A DNA stretch of 64,000 nt from NCBI RefSeq assembly GCF_014203225.1, contig NZ_JACHIO010000003.1, forward strand, positions 186,001-250,000. Direction: 5' to 3'. Made by a program: the position numbers and the translations under genes. Source of the DNA: Granulicella mallensis (GTDB lineage: Bacteria > Acidobacteriota > Terriglobia > Terriglobales > Acidobacteriaceae). Shown here piece by piece: positions 53,731 through 62,127 of this stretch (position 1 is its first letter; each line of letters begins with the position of its first letter). Below the pieces are notes generated by a model, which saw only the letters and a program-made list of their open reading frames with translations, ran no database searches and was not told the origin of the DNA.

Positions 53731-55260
53731 GTGCATGATCGCCCGCGAACCCGGTGTACGATCGCCGCCATACCCGCGCATTTACAGACCATTCATCCTG
53801 GCCGCCTAAGATTCGATCCAACGAAGGAGAATTCAACAGGCATCTTGCAGATCCTCGAGCCAACGTCTAAGACCGCAGTGGGGTTGCCCCATCGATTGCC
53901 GGACGCGGCCGATCGGGGACCGCATCTCTCTGCGGATGACCAACGCTGGCAGCTCGCGCTGCGCATCGCCGTGAGCCGCTCGCTGGGCCGCTCGCAACTG
54001 CTTTCGGACTTTCTTCTCTATATCGTCGAACGCAGCATCCAGGGCCGTCGCGGTGAGATCACCGAACAGCAGATTGGCGTCGCGGTCTTTGGCCGGGCCG
54101 AAGACTACAACTCGAACGACGACAATATTGTTCGCAGCTATGCGCGCAAGCTGCGCAAACGCATCGACGATTACTACGCGAGTGAAGGCAGAGAGGAGAC
54201 GCTACGGCTGGAGATTCCACGCGGTGGATACACACCCATCTTCGTCGAGCACGTCTCTCCATCGGAGATTACCCCCGAGCCTTCTCTCGCCCTCGAACCT
54301 CTGGAAGAGGAAGCAGCCGATGAGTTAAGGCAGGAACCCCGGTTCGCACGGCCTGCCGAGGTCGTACCTGCCCCCGCGCTTCATCCCAAGCGTTCGTTCA
54401 CGCCAGGCATGTTCTTTGCGCTTCTTCTGGGGATACTCCTCGGCGTCGGCGCAATGCTACTGAAACAATCCCACCTCTTCGTCTCCCGCGCCGAAGCCAC
54501 ATCGCACACTTTATGGGCGGAGCTATTCAACGGCGATCACGATACGTTCATCGTTCCCTCTGACGCCGGTCTGGTCATCATGCAGCGGCTCGTCGATCGA
54601 CCCGTCCCTCTGGCCAACTACGTCAACGGAACCTATCGCACCCGGCTCAAGGCCGACGATCTGCCCAACGCCGACGAGATCCTCAAACTCGGCAGCCGGC
54701 GTTATACCAACGTTGTCGATCTGGACCTGACCGCTCATCTGGCGCAACTGCGCGAGGTCGTGCCCGAGCGAATGTTGCTCCGATATGCTCGCGATCTGCG
54801 CATGGACGACCTGCGCACCGGCAACGCAATCCTGATCGGCTCCGATGAATCCGATCCGTGGATTCAGCTCTTCAGTCCGCAGCTCCAGCTCTCCTTTGAA
54901 TATGAGCCGAACTCCGACCGGCCCTCGGGCTTTGTCAATTCTTCTCCGCGTCCCGGCGAGCGAGCGCTCTACACCACCAACGGACAGGAAGACCGCACCT
55001 TCGGCATCATCGCCTACAGGCCCAACCTCACCGGCACTGGCCATGTGTTGATCGTCGCGGGTCTGAATACAGCGGGCACGCAGGCCGCAGCCGCTTTCCT
55101 GCTCGATCCCTCGACGATGATGCCGACTCTCCAGCGGGCGAAACTGGCCGACGGCACGCTTCAGCCCTTCGAACTGCTGGTCAGTGCCGGCAATGTCGCG
55201 ACCAACGCCTCCACACCCCACCTGGTGCTCGAGCGCATCGGTCTGCCTGCTGCGCATTGA
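53731..55260 (+). CDS. Membrane-anchored winged-helix-like regulator (1)
   Basis: The product is 509 residues from GTG 53731; the true start is uncertain (TTG 53845 and GTG 53878 also in frame, with AAGGAG at 53824). Residues about 68-165 form an unusual winged-helix-like domain (LLSDFLLYIVERSIQGRRGEITEQQIGVAVFGR-EDYNSNDDNIVRSYARKLRKRIDDYY). One transmembrane helix follows (about 228-250) and then a C-terminal periplasmic domain of about 250 residues containing LIGSDESDPWIQLFSPQLQLSFEY and VLIVAGLNTAGTQAAAAF. The layout is that of CadC/ToxR-type one-component regulators. It is divergent from TonB-dependent receptor 1. The function is inferred. Confidence 0.75.
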   Translation: MHDRPRTRCTIAAIPAHLQTIHPGRLRFDPTKENSTGILQILEPTSKTAVGLPHRLPDAADRGPHLSADDQRWQLALRIAVSRSLGRSQLLSDFLLYIVERSIQGRRGEITEQQIGVAVFGRAEDYNSNDDNIVRSYARKLRKRIDDYYASEGREETLRLEIPRGGYTPIFVEHVSPSEITPEPSLALEPLEEEAADELRQEPRFARPAEVVPAPALHPKRSFTPGMFFALLLGILLGVGAMLLKQSHLFVSRAEATSHTLWAELFNGDHDTFIVPSDAGLVIMQRLVDRPVPLANYVNGTYRTRLKADDLPNADEILKLGSRRYTNVVDLDLTAHLAQLREVVPERMLLRYARDLRMDDLRTGNAILIGSDESDPWIQLFSPQLQLSFEYEPNSDRPSGFVNSSPRPGERALYTTNGQEDRTFGIIAYRPNLTGTGHVLIVAGLNTAGTQAAAAFLLDPSTMMPTLQRAKLADGTLQPFELLVSAGNVATNASTPHLVLERIGLPAAH

Positions 55261-55269
55261 AATAGCCAG

Positions 55270-55665
55270 TCAGGATCGATGTGCGAATGCGGCAGACGGA
55301 CCAGCGGTTGGATCGGCCTCATCCCCGAGGTCCATGGCTGCGATGAGACCGTTCTTCACGGTGAACACATGAAGAACCTCGCTGTCGGAAAGAACTTCCC
55401 CTTGAAGGCTCTTGACGAGTTGATGCACCCTGACTCGGGTCTTGCCTCCGTCTTCCTCGGTCATTGCAAGCGGTTCGACATGGGGATCGAACTCACTCCA
55501 TTGTCGAGTCCAGTAGCCGCGGATCTCTTCTTTTCCGACAACCTTGCCGCCCTCCGAAGCCTTAGGCCAGCTCACGTCTTGCGTCATCAGTGCTAATGCA
55601 CCGTCGATGTCCCGCTTGTTGAATGCGGTGTACGCCTGCTCAATAAGGAGCTTAGTGTCTGCCAT
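55270..55665 (-). CDS. SnoaL/NTF2-like protein
   Basis: This 131-residue protein has the NTF2-like fold pattern (IEQAYTAFNKRDIDGALALMTQDVSWPKASEGG, EIRGYWTRQWSEFDPHVEPL, VLHVFTVKNGLIAAMDLGD). SnoaL-like proteins are polyketide cyclases, isomerases or simple ligand-binding folds. Convergent with the winged-helix gene, nine bases between stops. No partner gene helps to assign a role. Confidence 0.85.
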   Translation of the reverse strand: MADTKLLIEQAYTAFNKRDIDGALALMTQDVSWPKASEGGKVVGKEEIRGYWTRQWSEFDPHVEPLAMTEEDGGKTRVRVHQLVKSLQGEVLSDSEVLHVFTVKNGLIAAMDLGDEADPTAGPSAAFAHRS

Positions 55666-55823
55666 TCATCCTCCGATAACGATTGCCATGCATTCGATGA
55701 TTGTCCTTCAATGCGGTAAGGCTACGTTACTTCTACGGAGACAGGTGACGATCTTGCCAACAGATCCGTTCCGGGAAGCCGATTATAGGGGCCAGGTAGT
55801 GGCTGACGAATCGACGACTACGC

Positions 55824-56033
55824 TTTGTCTTTGCTTCTGAGATAGGCCCGGGCTTTAGCCCGGGCATTACGGGAGCAACATAAAGTGGGCTTCAGCCCCT
55901 GGGACAGGCCTTCCTATCTCTTGGCCTCTCTGCCTGCGGAGAGGAGAGCCTATCCCAGGGGCTGAAGCCCACTTTATTGACCGTCTTGAATGTCCGGGCT
56001 GAAGCCCGGACCTATCTCAGAAGCAAAGACAAA
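55824..56033. repeat. Palindromic intergenic element with about 85-bp arms
   Basis: Left arm 55824-55907 and right arm 55948-56033 are near-perfect reverse complements, sharing TTTGTCTTTGCTTCTGAGATAGG at the outer end and AAAGTGGGCTTCAGCCCC inside. Each arm contains its own smaller hairpin (CCCGGGCTT/AGCCCGGG). The gap between the SnoaL and receptor 2 genes (55666-56069) holds little else. It would form a very stable cruciform or RNA hairpin at the receptor gene's 3' end. Confidence 0.88.
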
Positions 56034-56069
56034 GACAAAAACACTATCGCTGTGGGTCCTTGAAGATCT

Positions 56070-59000
56070 TTAGTATTCGAGCTTCAGAGAAAACTGAATC
56101 TGACGGGAGTTGCCATTCGTTCGATTGATCTGGCCAAAGCCCGCCCCAAGGATTGTGTTCGACGGAAGCCCCATGTTCACGATGTTGAACAGATTGAAAA
56201 ACTCAGCCTTGAACTGCAAGTTGGTGAGTTCAGCTCCAGATCGTCTTCTTCCGATCGGGGTGTCTTTGACCAAAGAAAAGTCATAATCGTAATAGGCTGG
56301 CCCTCGGAAAGTATTCCGTCCGAGAGTTCCAAAGCTCCCATGATTAGGCCCCGTTCCTCCCGGAACGTTAATTGGTATTGAGAAAAAAGAAGCATTATCG
56401 CTTCCACGCCCGAAGTAGTCCTCTCTCTTGGACCTCGCAGTGGATAACGATGGCTTTGCGATCTGATCGGGCCTGTCCGTATTGGCCGACCCTGCACCCG
56501 TTTGCTGAATTCCCGAATAAACGGTAAAAGGTGTACCGCCAGACAGCGATGAAATACTGATCAACTGCCAGCCGTGAGTAAGTTTACGGCTCACGTGATT
56601 CAATGGGTGGATCGCATCAACCGGAAGAGACTGCGTGAGACTCAGTGAGAATGAATTCGTTGTGTCGAATACGGACGGACCGCGTTCCGGGTGAGTATCG
56701 AAAGGATTTTGAGGCGCTGCCTGCGCTATGGCTCCCACGGTGCTGGTGGCTGAGGTCCCGCCAACACTGCTGGTATCGTCGATCGACTTCGACCAGGTGT
56801 AGTTCGCCTGGAAGGCAGGTCCACCATGCGGAGTTCGCCCCTGCCCTGAGACCTGTAGAGCGTTGTACGAGGAGTGCGAAGTCGCCGTCATCTCGCCTTC
56901 GGTTCCGAACCCGCCTACAGCCTGGCCGACGGCATTGAAGTTCGTATAAGGTGCAAATTGCGCTGTCGCGCCAGGATAGGCGTTGGGAAATGCGACGCGC
57001 GGAAGCCTATAAGCGGTTGTGCCTATATAAGTGGCAGAGAGCGTCACTTGTCCCAGGGACTGTTCCAGGCCAAGGGACCACGTGCCGAGCCCCGCGTTCC
57101 CAAAGTTCCTGCTGATTCCCCCTACATTGAGCGGAGTTGTTTCTCCGTCGGAAGCATCTGCAATTCCCTGCTCCAGACGATCGATATCAACTTCCGTGTT
57201 GGCGGGGACATCGTTGGGCCGTCGATTGGCAAAGATGTCGGTACCGTCGGGGGTATAGACGCGGGGTAACTGCGCCGGAGTGAACTGAAATCCGTAGGGG
57301 ACAAATGCCGTCGGTCCAGCCGTCACTCGGGGGTAGAACACGAACGGCAGATTGCCCGTGATCATGTTGTCTTGCCAAAGATTGGGGGGAATCGTGGTCA
57401 AAGCTGCACCGGCATGGAGTATCAGGGCCGGGCTCAAGCGGTAGTCAGCTTGCAGACGAGGCGCCCAATTGTTCATTCGAGTACGGTACCTGGGTTCAGG
57501 ATTAATCAAGAAAACCTGGCCTCCGCCAGGAGATGGGTAAAATCCGGAAGTGCGGTGAGCCCGATCCGATATCGGCGTGTAGAGCTCGAAGCGCAGTCCA
57601 TAGCCGATCGTAAGGCGGCTTGTAGCTTTCCAGGTATCTTCCACGTAGGCGGCGATTGCCGTTCTGTTTACCCCAGTGGCACCTATATTTTGGCCATTTG
57701 AGAAATAAGCAGGCGCAACAGCTCGTGTGTACGCGAACGCGCTTCCGGTAAGGAACGCTGACAGGGTATCAGGCAAAGGATCTCCAATATTGATCGTGTG
57801 AGAACCGCTTGCCGATGTGATTTTAACTGCGGAGTAGGCTGTTCCTCCGCCAAAGTCATATTCCCCGTTTGGGCTGGTTCCGAAGTAGCCGGAGTCACGG
57901 TTCAGTCGAATCTCCGCACCAAGCTTGACCGTATGGGCGTTGCGCGAGAACGTTACATTCTCGCGAGCCTGGAATAAGTTTCCGTAGTCTCTGGAGACAG
58001 AACCGCCTGGGGCATTGAACGGCTCGAAGAGAGCGTCGTTGAATTTGACGGCCGGGTCAGTGGTATTGGGGGTTGGAAAAGAGGGGGTCGTTCGAATGGC
58101 ACTCAGCGCCGACTCGAACATGAGAGTCGGCGATGCAGTGTGTATCCATGTCAGCACGCCATTGCGCTGGTGATCGACATATTCCACGCCGAAGCTCGGA
58201 TCTATCACCGTTTGATCCGGATTCGTCGTTGGGCCGCTGAGATTGTCGAGAGAGAATCGCGCCATCCAGTGGTCCCTGGCGCCGCTTTGAAAATCAAGCC
58301 TGCCGGAAAACTGATCTGCGTCCGTGTTCACTTTGGATGAAGTTGCGTATGTGTTCGCTCCAAAGGTTCCGGCTGAATAGTCAGGCAGCGGGTATCGCGC
58401 CAGTATCTGGCTGATCGAGGAGTTCACCGGAACAAAGAGCGTGTCCCCTGGGAATGCCGTCGTATCCATGCCCGATCGCTGTTCTGCGGTTGGAACAGAA
58501 AGAACCTGGGTCGTTCCCAGGACCTGGCGGAAGCCCTGGTACTCGATGAAGTAAAAGATCTGCTTACTGTTGCCGAGCCAACGAGAGATCGGAACAGGGC
58601 CGCCATTCGTAAATCCAAACTCATTTCTTCTGAAAGGTGGAATGCGTCCCGGACTTACCGGGGAAGGATGATCGAAGTAGTTGCGGGCATCGAGCGCGGA
58701 GTTTCTCAGAAACTCGAAGAACGATCCATGCAGGTCGCTTGTTCCGGATCGAGTCAAAATATCGGTATAGCCAGAGGCGCCACGACCTATGTCGGCCGGC
58801 ATCACCCCGGACGACGATTTCAGGTCAAGTATCGCGTCAACGTTGAAATTAGTGAACGTCCCGCCACCCATCTCCGGGTCACTGATGTCCGCTCCATCGA
58901 GAGAGAAAGTTGCCTCCACACCGCGCTGGCCGTTGATCGCGAACTGCTGGGTGAAGTTTGAGGCTCCATTGGTGTCGCTGGACGTTCCCGCAGCGAGTAG

Positions 59001-59492
59001 CAGAATTTGGCTGAAGTCTCTTTTATTGAGCGGGATTTCGCTCACTCCCTTATTCGTGAGTTGATCGGTGTCAACGACTCTTCCGATCTCCGTGTTGACC
59101 ATCTCCACCGAGCCGTCGCGGCCCAGCTTGAGCGTTACGCCTACAGCCGCTGAGGGGATAGAGACCTGGGTCGCGCTGCGGTAGAAGTTCCCCGCGGAAC
59201 GAACAGTCACGGAGTAGAGGCCGGCATTCAGGCTTTGGAACGAAAAAGCCCCTTCTGTATTTACAGCTGCGGAATAGTGATTCGTGCCCGAGTCGAGCAA
59301 CACCGTTCCCTCGCGTGCAGGCAGGAACCGGTCCGTGCGAAGCACACCATTCCAATTTGAGGTTGGCGCCTGCGCCCAAACAGCAAACGAGTGCGCGTTA
59401 TTAAAAGGAAAAAGCATTCTCAAAACGACATAAAGCGAGATAAGAATGCCGATCCTGTATGAGTTGCTGTTGGCTGACATGGGGAATCTCAT
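56070..59492 (-). CDS. TonB-dependent receptor, Oar-like (2)
   Basis: The 1140-residue protein has an N-terminal signal segment (hydrophobic about 12-40), a CarboxypepD_reg-like domain (about 50-120: GTVLLDSGTNHYSAAVNTEGAFSFQSLNAGLYSVTVRS), a plug (RVVDTDQLTNKGVSEIPLNKRDFSQIL) and a large barrel ending in an aromatic residue (KLEY). In-frame ATG 59480 is a possible alternative start. It is of the same type as the receptor at 50204-53557 and is likewise divergent from a membrane-anchored winged-helix-like gene. The ligand is unknown; a GH3 beta-glucosidase lies 2.6 kb away. Confidence 0.9.
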   Translation of the reverse strand: MRFPMSANSNSYRIGILISLYVVLRMLFPFNNAHSFAVWAQAPTSNWNGVLRTDRFLPAREGTVLLDSGTNHYSAAVNTEGAFSFQSLNAGLYSVTVRSAGNFYRSATQVSIPSAAVGVTLKLGRDGSVEMVNTEIGRVVDTDQLTNKGVSEIPLNKRDFSQILLLAAGTSSDTNGASNFTQQFAINGQRGVEATFSLDGADISDPEMGGGTFTNFNVDAILDLKSSSGVMPADIGRGASGYTDILTRSGTSDLHGSFFEFLRNSALDARNYFDHPSPVSPGRIPPFRRNEFGFTNGGPVPISRWLGNSKQIFYFIEYQGFRQVLGTTQVLSVPTAEQRSGMDTTAFPGDTLFVPVNSSISQILARYPLPDYSAGTFGANTYATSSKVNTDADQFSGRLDFQSGARDHWMARFSLDNLSGPTTNPDQTVIDPSFGVEYVDHQRNGVLTWIHTASPTLMFESALSAIRTTPSFPTPNTTDPAVKFNDALFEPFNAPGGSVSRDYGNLFQARENVTFSRNAHTVKLGAEIRLNRDSGYFGTSPNGEYDFGGGTAYSAVKITSASGSHTINIGDPLPDTLSAFLTGSAFAYTRAVAPAYFSNGQNIGATGVNRTAIAAYVEDTWKATSRLTIGYGLRFELYTPISDRAHRTSGFYPSPGGGQVFLINPEPRYRTRMNNWAPRLQADYRLSPALILHAGAALTTIPPNLWQDNMITGNLPFVFYPRVTAGPTAFVPYGFQFTPAQLPRVYTPDGTDIFANRRPNDVPANTEVDIDRLEQGIADASDGETTPLNVGGISRNFGNAGLGTWSLGLEQSLGQVTLSATYIGTTAYRLPRVAFPNAYPGATAQFAPYTNFNAVGQAVGGFGTEGEMTATSHSSYNALQVSGQGRTPHGGPAFQANYTWSKSIDDTSSVGGTSATSTVGAIAQAAPQNPFDTHPERGPSVFDTTNSFSLSLTQSLPVDAIHPLNHVSRKLTHGWQLISISSLSGGTPFTVYSGIQQTGAGSANTDRPDQIAKPSLSTARSKREDYFGRGSDNASFFSIPINVPGGTGPNHGSFGTLGRNTFRGPAYYDYDFSLVKDTPIGRRRSGAELTNLQFKAEFFNLFNIVNMGLPSNTILGAGFGQINRTNGNSRQIQFSLKLEY

Positions 59493-59820
59493 GACGACTT
59501 TCGTTCCGCGGAATCAGAAAGGATGACTCTATTCACTACGGCACAACGTCATAAGAGCTATCGGGTAGGAACCAATTCCCTGCTGGATAGGTACCTCTTT
59601 TTGAAGGACTTACCGCAGGTAGCCAGGGGATCAAAAGGAATGTATGATACCCCCAAATCCTGGTTGTCAATATGGAATAATGAGGGGTTGCTGTTGGGTC
59701 CCGGCTCTATGCCGTCGTCGGTAGGTACTGCGTCCCTGCTTTTGCGTGGCAACGCGTCGAGGTGGACGCAGCGCCCGTCTCCAAACCCGAAAAGCAGGAA
59801 GAGAATCAGCAGAACTCACG
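59493..59820. promoter_or_regulatory. Divergent region between receptor 2 and winged-helix gene 2
   Basis: The 328-bp gap must hold both promoters. I see no obvious dyad and no motif shared with the matching gap at 53558-53730. A short AT-rich patch (TATGGAATAATGAGG) lies near 59670. Confidence 0.3.
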
Positions 59821-61071
59821 ATGCCATTGTTGCCACAATCCGAAAAAGAGGCTGGACAGAGTCTCGCGCCAGATGCCAGTGCTGTCCGCGAACAGCTTAA
59901 ACGGCTCCTTGCACACCCGCTATTCGCAAACAGCAAGCGCTACCCCGTGTTTCTGGCTTACACGGTCGAGCAAACGCTGCGAGGCAATGCAGGCGATTTA
60001 AAGGAACGGACGATAGGGGTGGAGGCCTTTGGACGTGAGCCAAACTACGATGTAAACCTTGATCCAGTCGTCCGTACGACAGCGGCCGAAGTCCGGAAGA
60101 GGTTGATCCAGTACTACTACAATACGGATCATGCCGGAGAGCTGATCGTCGAACTTTCGGCAGGCTCCTACGTTCCCTCATTCCGGGATCCAACGGTCTC
60201 CGTGAACCTCGAATCCGGATCGCTGGTCTCGCAGAGAAACGGGGCGACCCCTCAGGGCTCTCCCGCAACCGAGTCTAAATCTGCCGAGGCAGCTCTACCT
60301 CCTCCCGTGCTGACCAGGCATCGATGGATATCTACCGCAACATTATTACTGTTGGCCCTTCTCGCAGGATTCGGAATGGGCCGTATCCAAATCCCTCGGA
60401 AGCTGTCGAACCTGGAACGTTTTTGGGAACCGATAACAGCGGCTTCAAGCAAGGTCACATACTGCCTGGGACAACCGATCGATGCGGTCGATCGAGAGCG
60501 CACAACGCCAAACGGGATGCCCCTCTATGGCCGGCTCGATGTCTCGGACGTGATCACGTTGGCGCGATCCATTGTTCCTCTCGTCCCCAAGGGCGGCGAT
60601 TTTCGCGTTGTTTCCGATTCAGAGATCGGCTATACGCAGCTACGCGAAGGCCCCGTCGTGCTCATTGGTGCCTTCGATAACGTTTGGACCATGCGGATTA
60701 CCCAGGATCTACCCTTCGGATTCGAGTACGATTCGCAGGTACGAAGGCTCGTAGACCGCAAGAGTCCCGAGAAGAGGTTTTGGACCCTCCAATGGCAGGT
60801 GCCTTACACAAAGCTGGCAAAGGACTATGCCATCATCGCCAGGATTCATGACAGAGTAACGGGCCAGCCAGTCATTATCATTGCGGGGATTCTAGGGGAA
60901 GGTACCGAAGCCGCCAGCGAGGTAGTCTTCAAGCCTGCGTATCTCGATGAGATGTTGAAGAAGGCGCCTAAGAACTGGGACCAGCTCAACCTGGAAGCGG
61001 TGATCGAAACGAATGTCATCGAAGGCCACGCAGGCCCTCCCACGGTGCTCGCTGTCGAGACCTGGCGGTAA
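59821..61071 (+). CDS. Membrane-anchored winged-helix-like regulator (2)
   Basis: From ATG 59821 the protein has 416 residues. The N-terminal domain (about 30-115: ANSKRYPVFLAYTVEQTLRGNAGDLKERTIGVEAFGREPNYDVNLDPVVRTTAAEVRKRLIQYY) aligns with that of the protein at 53731-55260 (shared IGV, FGR, Y, D, VR, RKR, YY positions). One transmembrane helix (about 170-190: LLLLALLAGFGMG) follows. The C-terminal domain shares the patterns LIGxxxNxW, FEY and VIIIAGxxGxGTxAA with the first. The two proteins are therefore paralogues with the same architecture. This one is divergent from TonB receptor 2. Confidence 0.8.
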   Translation: MPLLPQSEKEAGQSLAPDASAVREQLKRLLAHPLFANSKRYPVFLAYTVEQTLRGNAGDLKERTIGVEAFGREPNYDVNLDPVVRTTAAEVRKRLIQYYYNTDHAGELIVELSAGSYVPSFRDPTVSVNLESGSLVSQRNGATPQGSPATESKSAEAALPPPVLTRHRWISTATLLLLALLAGFGMGRIQIPRKLSNLERFWEPITAASSKVTYCLGQPIDAVDRERTTPNGMPLYGRLDVSDVITLARSIVPLVPKGGDFRVVSDSEIGYTQLREGPVVLIGAFDNVWTMRITQDLPFGFEYDSQVRRLVDRKSPEKRFWTLQWQVPYTKLAKDYAIIARIHDRVTGQPVIIIAGILGEGTEAASEVVFKPAYLDEMLKKAPKNWDQLNLEAVIETNVIEGHAGPPTVLAVETWR

Positions 61072-61073
61072 GT

Positions 61074-61194
61074 CACTAGAGCAAATCTCCTGTTGCTAGG
61101 AAGTTGAACCGGGCGTGCAGTACCGTTTTTCTGGGGAAAAACGGCCATAAGTGTCGTGGCTTCGCTATACACCTACAGGAGATTTGCTTTAGTG
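61074..61194. mobile_element. Candidate MITE-like element with 20-bp terminal inverted repeats
   Basis: The 121-bp stretch starts two bases after the winged-helix stop codon. Its ends (61074-61093 and 61175-61194) are reverse complements at 19 of 20 positions (CACTARAGCAAATCTCCTGT type). Inside is a perfect hairpin CCGTTTTTC/GAAAAACGG (61123-61144). No transposase gene is near and no clear target-site duplication is seen. It may be a non-autonomous element or a terminator-like structure. Confidence 0.6.
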
Positions 61195-61327
61195 GATAGA
61201 ATCTGACGCTTGGTACTTGCGCAGAAACCTTCGACAAAACAAAGCGGCGTGCAGTTTGCTGCCTAACCTCACCTTCGCGTATTGTCGCCTCAGCTATTTT
61301 GAAGAACCTGGGCGGAGGTTTTGTACT

Positions 61328-61858
61328 ATGGCAAAGATCGTCTATGGATTGCAACAGTCTTTGGATGGCTACGTCGACCATCTTGCAATGAGACCAGGTC
61401 CTTCGCTCTCTCGTCACTTCATAGAACATGTGCGCAACCTGACGGGCGTTGTGTACGGTCGCCACACGTACGAGATCATGCGTTATTGGGAAGAAGACGT
61501 TCCGGACTGGGACGCGGAGGACCGCGACTTCGCGGCGATGTGGCGGAACCTGCCGAAGTGGGTTGCGTCGCGCACGTTGAAGTCGGCCGGACCCAATGCC
61601 ACACTTGTCGGGGATGACATCGGGGCGGCAATACGCGGGCTGAAGGAGCAGCAAGCTGGGGAGATTGACATTGCCGGACCAGACCTGGCTGGAAGCCTAA
61701 CCGACCTTGGTCTTATTGATGAGTATCGGCTCTACTTGCGCCCCATCGTGCTTGGTCACGGCAAGCCATTCTTCTCCGGCCCGCGGCCGCCGCTCCGCCT
61801 TGTTGCCAGCGATCTAATTACCGAGGACGTGATTCGGTTGACATACGTTCCTGCCTAG
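61328..61858 (+). CDS. DHFR/RibD C-terminal-like reductase family protein
   Basis: The 176-residue protein (ATG 61328) matches the dihydrofolate reductase-like YyaP/RibD-C family: KIVYGLQQSLDGYV, VVYGRHTYEIMRYWEE, DIAGPDLAGSLTDLGLIDEYRLYLRPIVLGHGKPFF. These proteins bind NADPH and are often of uncertain reaction. No neighbour suggests a pathway; it is between the MITE-like element and the GH3 gene. Confidence 0.88.
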   Translation: MAKIVYGLQQSLDGYVDHLAMRPGPSLSRHFIEHVRNLTGVVYGRHTYEIMRYWEEDVPDWDAEDRDFAAMWRNLPKWVASRTLKSAGPNATLVGDDIGAAIRGLKEQQAGEIDIAGPDLAGSLTDLGLIDEYRLYLRPIVLGHGKPFFSGPRPPLRLVASDLITEDVIRLTYVPA

Positions 61859-62127
61859 TCGCTCAACTCGCCCGCTGGACTGTACCGCAGCGTATCTCAC
61901 TGATTTTGCCGTATGATACGTACCTTGTGACGGCCCACCCCTCTAACGGTAACTTCAAGATAAATATATGGTTATGGGGATAGAGCCGTGCTCCTACCCG
62001 TTGGAGCTTTTACATCCCCTCCTTCCCATTAGATTCTGCAATCGTAGTCGCCCTTCTCGCACCGCCGCGATGTCTTCTGGCCTTGATCCTTGCCATCGCA
62101 GCATCGCCGGGGCGGCCTGGAGACACG
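61859..62127. promoter_or_regulatory. Upstream region of the GH3 gene
   Basis: The 269-bp stretch has no gene. Nothing distinctive was recognised apart from an AT-rich patch (AAGATAAATATATGGT) near 61958. Confidence 0.25.
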
